A stretch of 64,000 nucleotides of DNA from Neoceratodus forsteri (lineage: Eukaryota > Chordata > Ceratodontiformes > Ceratodontidae). The stretch covers positions 824,759,001-824,823,000 of the forward strand of contig CM057459.1 of the NCBI GenBank assembly GCA_016271365.2, read 5' to 3'. The notes below the pieces were generated by a model. The model did not search any database and was not told where the DNA came from. It saw only the letters and a list, made by a program, of their open reading frames with translations. The position numbers and the translations under genes are program-made. Position 1 is the stretch's first letter, and each line of letters opens with the position of its first letter. Below, in pieces: positions 10,855 to 20,652 of this stretch.

Positions 10855-11760
10855 ATGTGGGGTGTAGTGCAATGCAATAGTTGGGGACAGCAGTCTTCCA
10901 GAAGACATTCTGGAGATCATGATGTTATTCCCATTTGTAGTCAACTCTCTGATCTGAGAAAAGAGGTTGCCCATCACCAGGCAGAATTAGACAGGAATAG
11001 GGAAACCTCCCCCAGAGAACACCAGGGCTACCAGCACCACCTCAGAGGTTGCCAAGAAAGAGAGCAGTTGGACCATCATGGGCTCAGGGAAGGTGAGGGT
11101 GGTGGAACAGAGGCACATCCTTCCAGTTGCACCTCTCCACAATCCTTATGTTGTACTGGTGGACATAGTTCCCCATGGAGACACCCACATTGGAAACCAA
11201 GGAGGTTGCTGGAACCACCATAAAGAAGGCCCACAGGAGGGTGGCACAGGACACCATAGTGGAAGGAAGCAGCTCCTTGTGGGGAGCCAGTTATATGGGG
11301 TAGAACTAGGGGAAAAGTGGAGAAGGAGATAAGGTGCCTGCCTGCAGCAATGGCTTGAGGGATGGGAAGCAAATCCTCAGGATTGCAAGAGCATCTGCAC
11401 AGGAGACAGACCTGGACATCATTGTCCACCTAGGGACAAATGACTTAGCTGGGCATGAGATCAGAGCAGTGCAGGAGGAGTTTGTAGAGTTAGGGAGGGC
11501 CTTAGCCAAGAGCACACTCGTAACCTTCCTCGCAGCTGCTGCCTGTCCATGGCATGGGTGAGACTAGGATACTACGCATCATGTAATTTGATGAATGGTT
11601 GAAAACTAGTGTGAAGCACAGGGATTGGCTTCACTGGGGTCTGGGGTCCACCAGGAGGATGCACGCCTATACTGGCAAGATGGTCTGCATCTGTCCAGGA
11701 AGAGAAGCAGGCTCCTAGGTGATAGGTTTAAATGCTTCATTGGCAAGTTTTAAACTAGCC
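10855..11760 (+). pseudogene. CR1 ORF1 esterase, frameshifted
   Basis: ORF1 is spread over at least three frames. The first (10855-) gives a short coiled-coil-like segment with QLSDLRKEVAHHQAELD. The second (11078-11332) gives VEQRHILPVAPLHNPY and RKQLLVGSQLYG. The third (11334-11561) gives LDIIVHLGTNDLAGHEIRAV. A 'YWQDGLHLSRKRSRLLGDRF' match near 11660-11740 carries the Asp and His of block V. The nucleophile motif GDS has decayed to GSQ. Family knowledge says this ORF1 encodes an SGNH-fold esterase of uncertain role in transposition. The copy is inactive. Confidence 0.75.
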
Positions 11761-11942
11761 AAGGGGGGAGGCACTGGTGATAAGCATTGAATTCCCAGTG
11801 TCCCCCAATAAAACAGGGTCATCAGTGAGGTAAACACCAAGGTAGAGAGGTCACTAGGAAGCAGGACAGGGGTAAATGGAGAACAAGCCAAAGACAGTAA
11901 GGGCAGGGATGGGGCTAAAAGAGCTAAGACCATAAACAAAAA

Positions 11943-12600
11943 TTGAGGGTGATATGTACCAATGCACGTAGTCTGGTTAACAAGCTTTCTGATTTAGCGG
12001 CCTTGATAGAAGAGGGGCACTTGGATATTGTGGCAGTCACAGAAACATGGTACACAGAGAACCATGACTGGGATGTAAACATACAGGGTATGCAATTTAC
12101 AGGAGGGACAGGCAGGGTAAAACAGGTGGAGGAGTAGCTCTCTACATAAGAGAAGGGATCAAAGCAACAGAACTAAAGGGTAAACTGGGAAAAGAGGAGA
12201 CACTGTGGGTCACCCTGGAGACAGGTAATGGCACCACAATCCGCATGGGGGGTTGTATACAGACCCTCATCTTAGGGGGAGGAAATGAATAAAGAAATGT
12301 TAGAAGGCATCCTTAGAATGGCAGAAAAAGGGGAGATGTTGTTGATGGGGGACCTGAATATGCCAGATGTTACCTGGAGCACATGTGCTGCAACCACATC
12401 CAAGAGCAAAATTCTTCATCCCCTGCAGGGGCATGCCTCAGACAGCTAGTGTTGGAACCCACCTGGAGAGAGCAATCTTAGACCTGGTACTTTCAAATGG
12501 ACATGGTGAGAGGATCAGAGATTTAGAAGTGGGTAGCCATCTGGGAACTAGCAACCACCGAACAGTATGGTTCACGAAAACACATCTGTAGAGTCAAGCA
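11943..12600 (+). pseudogene. CR1 ORF2 apurinic-type endonuclease
   Basis: The frame opening at 11943 has the endonuclease N-terminus RVICTNARSLVNKLSDL, with the conserved Asn and Ser, then LDIVAVTETWYTENHDW carrying the catalytic Glu. Frameshifts follow. Later fragments at 12330-12600 include 'LLMGDLNMPDVTW' (the D-x-N block), 'ILDLVLSNGHGERI' and 'HLGTSNHRTVWFT', the SDH block now SNH. The enzyme would nick the chromosomal target to prime reverse transcription. Frameshifts and the altered SDH block leave it inactive. Confidence 0.75.
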
Positions 12601-12734
12601 TACAAAGACAAAAGTACTGGACTTTAGGAGGGTTGATTTGGTAAAATGGTAGAGTGCCTAAGGAATGCACTAGCAAATGGGCAGGAGAGAGGGGCAGAAG
12701 AACAATGGGAGAAAATCAAAACTACCACCACAGA

Positions 12735-13530
12735 GGAAACAAGTCTTTGTGTAATGCAAATAATCAAAACAAAATGAAGTAAAACAATCACTATGGTTCT
12801 CAAAAGAAGTGGCGGAAAGGTTAGGAGAAAAGATAGCATTCAGGAAGTATAAGGAATCAGAATGTGCAGGACAGAGAACTGTATCAGTTAAAGCAGAAGG
12901 AAGCAGGAAGGCAGTCAGAATAGTGAAGGCCCAAACCAAGAAAAGATAGCCAACTCTGTTAAGAAGGGATAAAGCTTTTATAGGTACATCAGGGAGTGAA
13001 GGAGACCAAGGAAGGGATAGTGAGACTTAATAAAGGAGAGGGAGGTGGGCAGAGGATGACAGGTTGCAAAGCAGAGATACTGAATGAATACTTTTGCTCC
13101 AGTATTCACAAATGAAGAAGAGGGAGCCTTTTGTGCAACAAGCCTTTGAGTGGGACAAATAAAGAAAACAAAGTGAGTAAAAACACTATGGTTCTCAAAA
13201 GAGGTGGCAGGGAAGGTTAGGAGAAAAGGCTGCATTCAGAAAGTATAGGAATCACAGAAGGAGCACGACAGGGAACTGTATCAATTAAAGCAGAAAGAAG
13301 TGGGGAAGGCAGCCAGAATAGCAAAGGCCCAAACCAAGGAAAAAATAGCCAACTCAGTTAAGAAGGGGGATAAAACCTTTTATAGGTACTGTACATTAGG
13401 GAGCATAGAAAGGTTAAGGAAGGAATAGTGAATATTAATAAAGGAGAGGGGAGGTGACCAGAGGGAGACAGTGAAAAGGCAGAGATACTGAATGAATACT
13501 TTTGCTCAGTATTCACAAAAGAAGATGAGG
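12735..13530 (+). repeat. About 395-bp tandem duplication inside the CR1 ORF2 linker
   Basis: The segment with CTATGGTTCTCAAAAG at 12791 recurs at 13186. The parallel continues through 'GGTTAGGAGAAAAG', 'GACAG.GAACTGTATCA', 'AAGGCCCAAACCAAG', 'TTTTATAGGTAC' and 'TTAATAAAGGAGAGG'. The period is about 395 bp. Other CR1 copies in the window (16.8-17.3 kb and 42.7-43.1 kb) hold this region once. The duplication is therefore private to this copy or its source. It lies between the endonuclease and RT domains. Confidence 0.85.
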
Positions 13531-13589
13531 AGGAGTTACCTAAATCAGACAATAGAAGCACTCTGGGTAGCGGGATTGACACCAGTCAA

Positions 13590-14610
13590 TTTATAGAAGA
13601 AAGAGTCCTGAAAGAACTCCTAAAACTCAAGGTGGACAAAGCAATGGGGCCTGATGGGATCCACTCCAGAATCCTAAAAGAACTAAGGGAGGACCTAGTG
13701 ACATGACTGACCACACTTTTTAACAAATCATGGGAGGATGGGGTGGTACCTGAGGATTGGAGGAGGGCAGATGTGATTTCCCTTCACAAAAGTGGGAGCA
13801 AGGCAGAAGCAGGAAACTACAGACCTGTAAGTTTGACCTCAGTGGTAGGGAAAATGATGGAATCACTTCTGAAAGAAAGAATTGTTGAGTACCTAGAGGC
13901 CAGCGGGGCACAGGACCCAAAGCAGCATGGATTTACAGCAGGAAGGTCATGTCAGACGAATCTAATTGATTTCTTTGATTGAGTGACCAAAGTAATAGAC
14001 CGGGGAGGGGCTGTGGATGTGGCCTACCTAGACTTTAGCAAGGCATTTGACACAGTTCTGCACAAAAGACTAATAATTAAGTTAGCCAGCCTGGGAGTGG
14101 GTTCCAGAGCTGTAGACTGGGTAGCAAACTGGCTGCACAACAGGACACAAAAGGTAATAGTGAATGGAACACATTCCAAAGAAAGGGGGTTAGTAGGAGT
14201 ACCTCAGGGCTCAGTACTGGGTCCAGTCCTCTTTAACATCTTTATAGGTGACATTGCAGAGGGTCTGGAGGAAGGTATGCCTCTTTGCAGATAACACAAA
14301 GATCTGTAACAGAGATGATATACAAGGTGGGGTAGAAAGGATGAGAAAGGACTTGTCAAGGTTGGAGGAATAGTCAGACATGTGGCAACTTAGATGCAAT
14401 GCAAAGAAATGCAAAGTAATGTACCTGGGAAACAAAAACCCAGGAGAATAATACACAATAGCAGGGGAGGTACTAACAACAACAGAAATGGAAAGGAACT
14501 TGGGGGTAGTCATATCAAATGACTTAAAGGTGGGTAAGCAATGTGAGAAGTCAGTAAGGAGAGCCAGGGGGATACTGGGATGCATAGGAAGGGGCATCAC
14601 AAGTAGAACA
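13590..14610 (+). pseudogene. CR1 reverse transcriptase, plus strand
   Basis: Two adjoining frames (13743-13982 and 13983-14294) give a nearly continuous RT. They hold 'VPEDWRRADVISLHKSGSKA' then [55 protein letters not shown] and [23 protein letters not shown]. An in-frame TGA at 13981 replaces the Trp of the FFDW motif. Just past VLFNIF a frameshift hides the catalytic block, and the underlying DNA 'CTCTTTGCAGATAACACAAAG' style segment reads LFADN, so the second Asp is lost. The frame breaks off at 14610 with the element. Confidence 0.8.
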
Positions 14611-15172
14611 AGCATTTGTCAATGCCGAACGTTCGCTTGCAGGTATTTGCAGTGGTATTTGGCACTTGGACATGGCTTAAAAAAAATCAGTGACAAAGAA
14701 GTACAAGCATTTGTCAATGCCGAATGTTGCTTGCTTCTATGTGCTGTTTAGGTATTTGGAAGTCATTGGAGTGCAAATATTGAAAATTTGCGAACTTACG
14801 AGCGTGCGTAGGAACTGCGCAACGCACGCTTGTAAAACAGTCATTTTTAGGAATTTTTTCACCAAATTTTCAACATAGCCATTTTAAGACCTCTGCTCAT
14901 GAATAGTGTCACTGTGATTTTCTTAATGTGTCCCATACATTGATTTCGCACACCAACTGCGCCATTGTGCGCTACATGGGCGGAAACACATTTTGGGCAG
15001 GGTGTGAAAAATGACAGCTGTAATACTCATAAGAAAGTGTGGTAAAATGGCAATGTTGAAAATCTGGAGTGGAAATATTGAAAATTCGCAAACCTACGAG
15101 CGTGCGTAGGAACTGCGCAACGCACGCTCGTAAAACAGTCATTTTTAGGAATTTTTTCACCAAATTTTCAAC
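14611..15172. mobile_element. Inserted DNA, left part of a 6-kb insertion in CR1
   Basis: This segment starts exactly where the plus-strand CR1 breaks. It begins AGCATTTGTCAATGCC and contains ACGTTCGCTTGC at 14629-14640, which is inverted as GCAAACGAACGT at 20637-20648 just inside the other break. It holds two direct-repeat pairs. The motif ACAAGCATTTGTCAATGCC occurs at 14609 and 14702. A block of about 110 bp occurs at 14768 and 15059. CpG-rich hairpins GAGCGTGCG...CGCACGCTC are prominent. No transposase is visible. A non-autonomous DNA transposon is the best guess. Confidence 0.5.
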
Positions 15173-15173
15173 A
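14768..15173 (+). repeat. Nearly identical 110-bp direct repeats, about 290 bp apart
   Basis: Block one (about 14772-14875) and block two (about 15063-15172) share 'ACGAGCGTGCGTAGGAACTG', then CGCAACGCACGCT and GTAAAACAGTCATTTTTAGG, and end in CACCAAATTTTCAACATAG. Only a few mismatches are seen. Each block contains a stem GAGCGTGCG/CGCACGCTC with a 14-nt loop (the first copy has one mismatch). The antisense CR1 at 15175 starts directly at the end of block two. Confidence 0.85.
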
Positions 15174-15840
15174 TAGAAACATAGAAACATAGACTTTGAC
15201 GGCAGATAAGGACCACTAGGCCCATCTAGTCTGCCCATTTCCCTACCTACAGGATAGGCCGCAGATCCTAGTTAACCAACAGCCTATATTCTTCCTGCCC
15301 CCCACAAGAATTGCCTTATGTCTGTTCCATGCATTCTTGAATTCTCCCACAGTTTTAGACCCCACAACTTCCTCAGTAAGGCTGTTCCATGCATCCACTA
15401 CCCTCTCTGTGAAATAATACTTCCTCACATTGCCCCTGAACCGCCTTCTTCTATCTTTAAATTGTGTCCCCTTGTTCTTGCAAGTCTCTTTTCTGAAAGA
15501 TGCTACCCTCTTGGACTTTGTTGATTCCTTGAGGTACTTGAAAGTTTCCATCATGTCCCCTCTCCTTCTTTCCTCAAGGGTATACATATTAAGCTCCTTT
15601 TAGTATCTCCTCATACAGCTTCTTTTGCAGGCCCTGCACCATTTTAGTTGCCCTCCTCTGGACTGCCTCTATCCTGTCTATGTCCTTGCAGAGATGGGGT
15701 CTCCAGAACTGGACACAGTATTCCAGATGGGGTCTCACCAACTGTCTGTACCGAGGATAACAACTTCCTGTTTTCTGCTGCTGATGCCGCTCCCTACATC
15801 CCAGTATACCCCGGCCTCCCTACTGCCTTCTCACATTGCT

Positions 15841-16839
15841 TTAAACCTTGAGGTCATCTGATATGATTAGCCCCAGGTCCCTTTCCTGTTTTGTTGTTGT
15901 TACTATCTCCCCACCCATTGTGTATTCTTCCCCTGGGTTCTTGTTTCCCAGGTGCATTATTTTGCACTTTTTTGCATTGAATCCTAGCTGCCATACGTCT
16001 GACCATTCCTCTAACCTTGCCAAGTCCCTTTTCATCCTTTCCACGCCTCCTTGTGTATCAACCCTGTTGCAGATCTTTGTGTCATCTGCAAAAAGGCATA
16101 CTTTTCCTTCCAGTCCCTCTGCAATGTCACTGATGAAGACATTAAAAGGACTGGACCCAATACTGAACCCTGTGGTACCCACTAGTAACCACCCTTTCTT
16201 CAGAGTGGACTCCATTTACAATTACCTTCTGTGTCCTGTTGTCCAGCCAATGTTTTACCCAGGCTACCACCCTGGGACCCACTCCCAGGCTGGTTAATTT
16301 GACTACTAATCTTTTGTGTGGGAATGTGTCAAATGCCTTGCTAAAGTCTAGGTAGGCCATGTCCACAGCCCTCCCTGGTCTACTACTTTGGTCAGCCAGT
16401 CAAAGAAATGTATTAGATTCGTCTGACATGACCTTCCCGCTGTGAACCCATGCTGCCTTGGATCCTGTGCTCCACTGACCTCTAGGTACTCAACTGTTCT
16501 TTCCTTCAGAAGTGACTCCATCACTTTCCCTACCACAGAGGTCAGACTGACAGGTCTGTAGTTTCCTGCCTCTGTCTTGGTCCCACTTTTGTGAAGGGGA
16601 ATCACATCTGCCTTTCTCCAGTCCTCGGGTACCACACCATCCTCCCATGATTTATTAAAAAGAGTAGCCAGTGGTTTCACTAGTTCCTTCCTTAATTCTT
16701 TTGGAATTCTGGGGTGAATTCCATCAGGACCCATTGCTGTCACACCTTCAGTTTTAGGGTTCTTGCAGAACCCTTTCTTCTGTGAAAGGACTACGGATGA
16801 CCTCCCTATCAGAGTGCTTCTGTTAATTAGATTAGGCAC
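15841..16839 (-). pseudogene. CR1 reverse transcriptase, minus strand
   Basis: Three overlapping minus-strand frames give the whole palm. The first (16839-16348) has AMGPDGIHPRIPKELRKEL, VPEDWRKADVIPLHKSGTK, NYRPVSLTSVVGKVMESLL and QHGFTAGRSCQTNLIHFFD. The second (16366-16142) has [36 protein letters not shown] and then a frameshift at the PQGS block. The third (16215-15841) has CLFADDTKICNRVDTQGG and WQLGFNAKKCKIMHLGNKN. Both palm Asp motifs, SKAFD and FADD, are kept. At least two small frameshifts inactivate the copy. Confidence 0.85.
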
Positions 16840-17289
16840 TTCCTCTCCTCTTTGTGAATACTGAGCAGAAATATTCGTTCAGTATTCCTGCTTTTCACTG
16901 TCCCCTCTGCCCACCCACTGTTCATTCTATTCAGCCTCACTATCCCTCCTTTGTCTTTCTACGCTCGCTTATGCATCTATAAAAGGTTTTATCCCCTTCT
17001 TAACTGAGTTGGCTATCTTTTCCTCAGTTTGGGCCTTTGCTATTCTGACTTCCCTCCTGCTTATTTCTGCCTTAACTGGTACAGCTCTCTGTCCTGTTCC
17101 TTCTGTGTTTCCTTATACTTCGGAATGCTATCTTTTCTTCCTGACTTTCACAGCCACCTCTCTTGAGAACCATAGTGGCTTTTTCTTTCATTTTGATTTG
17201 TTTATTTGCTTCACACAAAGGCTTGTTGCCTCTGTGATGGCAGTTTTGATAATTCCCATTGTTGCTCCACACTCCTTCTAGCCTGTTTG

Positions 17290-17990
17290 CTAGTGCTTTT
17301 CTGAGGCACTCTCCCATCTTGCCAAAGTCAGCCCTCCTAAAGTCCAGTACCCTCACTTTTGTATGGCTTGACTCTGTAGCTGAGTTTAATGTGAACCACA
17401 CTGTTTGATGGTCACTTGTCCCCAGATGGCAACCCACTTCTAGATCTGAGATCCTCTCACTGCCCCCATTTGAGAGTATGAGGTCTAAGATTGCTCCCTC
17501 ATGAGTGGGTTCTGAAACTAGCTGTCTAATGCCTGCCACCTGTAGGACATCAAGAATGGCCCTGCTCTTGGATGTGGCTGCAGCAAATGTGCTCCAGTTA
17601 ACATCTGGCATATTCAGGTCTCCCATCAACAGTATCTCCCCTTTCTCTGCCATTCTAAGAATGCCTTCCATCATATTCTTGTCCATTCCTTCCCCTGACA
17701 TGGGGTCTGTACAACCCCTGTGCGGATTGTGGTGCCCTTTCCAGTCTCCAAGGTGACCCACAGTGCCTCCTCTCCTCCCTGTTTACTCTTTTGTTCAGTT
17801 GCTTTTATGCCTTCCTTACATGAGAGCTACTCCTCCCCTCTTCTCCCTGCCTGTCTCTCCTGTAGGTTATGTACCCTGGTATGTTAACATCCCAGTCATG
17901 GTTCTCTGCGTACCATGTTTCTGTGACTGCTATGATATCCAGGCATCCCTCTTCCATTAAGGCCACCAGCTAAGGGAGCTTGTTGCCCAG
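17290..17990 (-). pseudogene. CR1 ORF2 endonuclease, minus strand
   Basis: The minus-strand frame 17761-17072 holds the C-terminal half of the apurinic-type endonuclease. It contains 'GILRMAEKGEILLMGDLNMP', with the GDLN metal/catalytic block, followed by a DVNW motif, then EGAILDLILSNGGSERISDL and HLGTSDHQTVWFTL, the SDH active-site block. It runs on into the basic linker KEKATMVLKRGG. The N-terminal TETW block lies upstream, decayed, near 17890-17930, where the reversed codons of 'AVTETWYAENHDW' can be read. This endonuclease half is better preserved than that of the plus-strand copy at 11.9 kb. Confidence 0.8.
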
Positions 17991-18199
17991 ACTACGGGCA
18001 TTGGTACTCATTACCCTCCATTTCCTGATGGCCTTACCCCCTTTTGCCCCATCCCTGTCCTTCTTGCCTTTGTCACTTTCTCCATTTACCCCTGCCCTTC
18101 TCCCTATCGACACCTCCATGTTGGTGTTTGCCACACTTACTACCATGATTGTTTGGGGGCTAGGATTTTCCTACTCCTTTCCAGTGCCTCCCCCCTTGG

Positions 18200-19064
18200 C
18201 TAGTTTAAAAGCTTGCCAATGAAGCATTTAAACCTATCACCTAGGATCCTGGTTCCCCTCCCGGACAGATGCAGCCCATCATGCCAGTATAGGCTTGCAT
18301 CACTCCAGGTGGACCCCCAGTCCCCAATGAAGCCAAATCCCTGAGCTCCACACCAGTTTTTCAACCACTGATTGAATCCCATGGTACGGAACACCCTAGC
18401 CTCTCCTATGCCATAGATGGGTAGCACCTCCGAGAAGGTTACCGTGCATGCTACTTGACTAAGGCCCCTCCCCAATTCCACAAACTCTTCCTGCACTTCT
18501 CTAATCCCTTTCTTAGCCAGGTCATTTGTTCCTAGGTGGACAATGACATCCAGCTCCCTCCCCTGTGCAGCTGCTCTGGCAATCCTGAGGATTCGCTCCC
18601 TGTCCCTCCAAGCCATGGCACCAGGCAGGCACCTTACCTCCCTCTCCCCTTCCTTGCCCAGTTCTACCTTCCTAACAATGGAGTCCCCCACCAGGAGTTG
18701 TTTCCTTCCCCTGCAGGGTCCCCTGCCACCCTCCTGTGGGTCTCCTTTGTGGAGGTTCCCAGCATCCTCCTTGGTCTCCACTGTAGGTGCCTCCATAGAG
18801 GAACCACACTTTGCCAGAATGGCATAGGAATTGTGGAGAGGTACAACTGGAGGGATGTGCCTCTGTTCCACCACCCTCACCCTCCCTGAGCCCACTGTGG
18901 TCCAACCGCCTCCTCTTTCTTGGCAACCTCTGAGGCAACGGCAGTGGCACTGTTGGTCCCTGGATGGAAGAGGAGGTCCCACAAATCCTGGCCAACTCAG
19001 TCTGGAGATGAGCAACCTCCTCCCTCAGCCCAGATAGGTGCTTGCAGATGGGACTACACTGCAT
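18200..19064 (-). pseudogene. CR1 ORF1: coiled coil plus SGNH esterase
   Basis: The minus-strand frame 19015-18200 (271 codons) shows a complete esterase signature: GDS with the nucleophile Ser at residues 110-112, a block II Gly in LPGA near 132, HLGTNDLA with the Asn at 164, and YWHDGLHLSGRG with Asp246 and His249. Upstream, a second frame (19064-18672) carries the N-terminal 'HLSGLREEVAHLQTELAR', a heptad-like Leu pattern suggesting a short coiled coil for self-association. One frameshift near 18930 separates the two parts. The esterase half is the best preserved in this window. The role of the domain in CR1 retrotransposition is not settled. A lipid or protein ester substrate is only a guess. 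Confidence 0.85.
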
Positions 19065-19482
19065 CCTTCAGAACATCTCCCGGAAGACTGCTGCTCCACA
19101 TCCACTGCACTGCACCACTCCAATCATGTCTTATTTCTGGCCCCTTAACTGTTTGCAATCCTTACTCTTTCCTCTGTTTTTTTTTCTCTCTCTCCTTACT
19201 TTCTGCCTGTGTGCCCTTTAAGCTCCTGATTGTCCTGTTCTGAGACAAGAATATCCTATATTTCTCAGTAGACCACTTACTTGTTCAGAGGCAGACCTCC
19301 AGCAGCTAGAGGGGGCCGGAGAGCTACTCTTGCCCTTCTTGGATGGTGGGTCCTTGGTGGTTCTGTGATCACTCACTTCCTGCCCCTAAACATGAAGTTC
19401 CTGTTGTCAGTCAAATCCTGTGCCTATAAAAATAGAACTAGCTTTGGGTGGGGGGGTGGAGGGCAGGGAAGGAGGGCAATAT

Positions 19483-19859
19483 AGTCCCAGTAGAGAAGTT
19501 CAGTCACACTGCAGTCCTTTCTCCTAGTGTCTTCTGCCAAGTTATTAGCAGAATCTTTCTAAGGCAGTCTTTAAATGTAGCTTCCTTCTAGCTAAGCCAC
19601 TCCACCTACTTACCAGATCTTTCTACAAGTAATTTAAACCTCACAGCAGTTAAGTCCTTTCAGTCACCTGAGATTTACACCTAGATGACTTTTCAGTTAC
19701 CCATTCAGTTCAGTTAACCCAAACACACACTTTTTTTTGTTTTGTATGTTAGTTTTTTTACCCTAAATTAAAGGTCCAAATACAAAAGTTCTTCTACTTT
19801 AGTCCCAGCAGAGAAGTTCAGTCACACAGCAGTCCTTTCTCCTAGTGTCTTCTGCCAAG
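19483..19859 (-). repeat. 59-bp direct repeat in CR1 5' UTR, period 318 bp
   Basis: AGTCCCAGTAGAGAAGTTCA at 19483 and AGTCCCAGCAGAGAAGTTCA at 19801 each continue in parallel to TCTTCTGCCAAG, with only two mismatches seen. The second copy ends at 19859, where unrelated CpG-rich DNA begins. This marks the outer 5' end of the antisense CR1. A 318-bp tandem monomer arrangement at the 5' end is likely the internal promoter. Confidence 0.8.
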
Positions 19860-20652
19860 CTGCCATGACATTATTCAGGCCCGAAGGATGAATTCACGCA
19901 GTGACTGCGCAGTGACTGCAAAATCACGCTTCAGGCCCAAATAACGTCATGACAGTGACATCATTCATGAGAAGGGTCCCAAAAACCCTTGTTGAAAATT
20001 TGTATAAAAATTCCAAAAATGCCTGAGACATGCAATAAAGTTGAAAACCCCCTATCTAGCCCATTATACAGCTTACCGGCATTTCCTCAGTTCGCGGTCG
20101 GCTTTGAAGAGTGCAGACATGTTCCCAGTCCACCGAAGATCATCGTGCCGAGCTCCAGAGGTAAGTATGCGGTGAGGGGGGTGTGGGGAGGTGGGGTACA
20201 CAGTGCGTGGGTGGGTGCAGGTTGTGGGAGGGGGGCCTGTGAGAAGCACCGTGGGACCGTTTTCAATTTACAGGTTTAAAAAATAAAAAAGATGACGTGG
20301 GATGTTTGCCACGCTGAGTGGGCTCCCAGCGTGGCAGAAGGATGGCTAGCTGGAGCCGACAGAGGATTGGGCACCCCATCGGCAGACGATGGGGATGATG
20401 TGGCCATGCTGGGGTGGGCTCCCAGCATGGCAGCAAAGATTTGGGGGGGGCGGCATGATGCGGTGCTGTGTATGACAGCGGTGGTTTTCTTTGAAGAGAA
20501 GACCACCGCTGTCATACACAGCACCGCGTCCGATTGGTGCAGGACTGCCACGCCTGCTCAATGGAGCAGGGGATTGCAGGGGAGGGGCACACCTCCAAAG
20601 TGTCCCATTCTCTCAAGACGTTCCTTGCGCATGCGCGCAAACGAACGTAAAA
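19857..20652. mobile_element. Inserted DNA, right part; CpG-rich and hairpin-rich
   Basis: This is the right flank of the insertion that splits the plus-strand CR1. It holds a 45-bp-arm inverted repeat at 19857-19957 (TGACATTATTCAGGCCCGAAG against CTTCAGGCCCAAATAACGTCA, arms separated by about 6 nt). It has a short hairpin CCACGCTGAGTGGGCTCCCAGCGTGG near 20310, and a 30-bp-stem hairpin at 20460-20527. The repeated string GGGCTCCCAGC.TGGCAG occurs at 20321 and 20416. It ends with GCAAACGAACGT, inverted relative to 14629. No coding frame is convincing. Confidence 0.5.
20460..20527. repeat. Near-perfect hairpin: 30-bp stem, 8-nt loop
   Basis: The left arm 20460-20489 starts GCGGTGCTGTGTATGACAGC and the right arm 20498-20527 ends GTCATACACAGCACCGC. 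One mismatch is seen in 30 pairs. The loop is TTTGAAGA. Such a perfect palindrome in otherwise decayed DNA suggests recent origin or repair-driven homogenisation. It could also fold as an RNA hairpin if transcribed. Confidence 0.9.

Larger units (their letters stand above)
9798..14610 (+). mobile_element. CR1 LINE, 5' portion (continues at 20653)
   Basis: This plus-strand CR1 has a 5' UTR with repeats, an ORF1 relic (10855-11760), an endonuclease (11943-12600) and a reverse transcriptase (13590-14600). It breaks at 14610 inside the 'GCATCACAAGTAGAACA' segment that follows the HLGNKNPG region. The CR1 sequence that should come next (gttatccctctgtacagac) starts at 20655. The two pieces therefore look like one element split by about 6 kb. 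Within it lies an internal tandem duplication of about 395 bp (12735-13530). Confidence 0.75.
15175..19859 (-). mobile_element. Full-length CR1 LINE, antisense
   Basis: Read on the minus strand from 19859 to 15175 this element holds a 5' UTR with a repeated 59-bp block, ORF1 with coiled coil and SGNH esterase (19064-18200), endonuclease (about 17990-17290), reverse transcriptase (16840-15840) and the conserved 3' end. The 3' end is GGGCCTAGTGGTCCTTATCTGCCGTC-like and finishes in (CATAGAAA)n read on the plus strand (15173-15192). At about 4.7 kb it is the only copy here with every domain. ORF2 is broken by several frameshifts. It sits inside the DNA that splits the plus-strand CR1 and so is younger than that insertion. 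Confidence 0.85.

Noticed and set aside
17072..17761. 229-codon minus-strand frame as a host nuclease
   Set aside because: It sits between CR1 ORF1 and RT on the same strand with CR1 endonuclease motifs, so it is part of the LINE.
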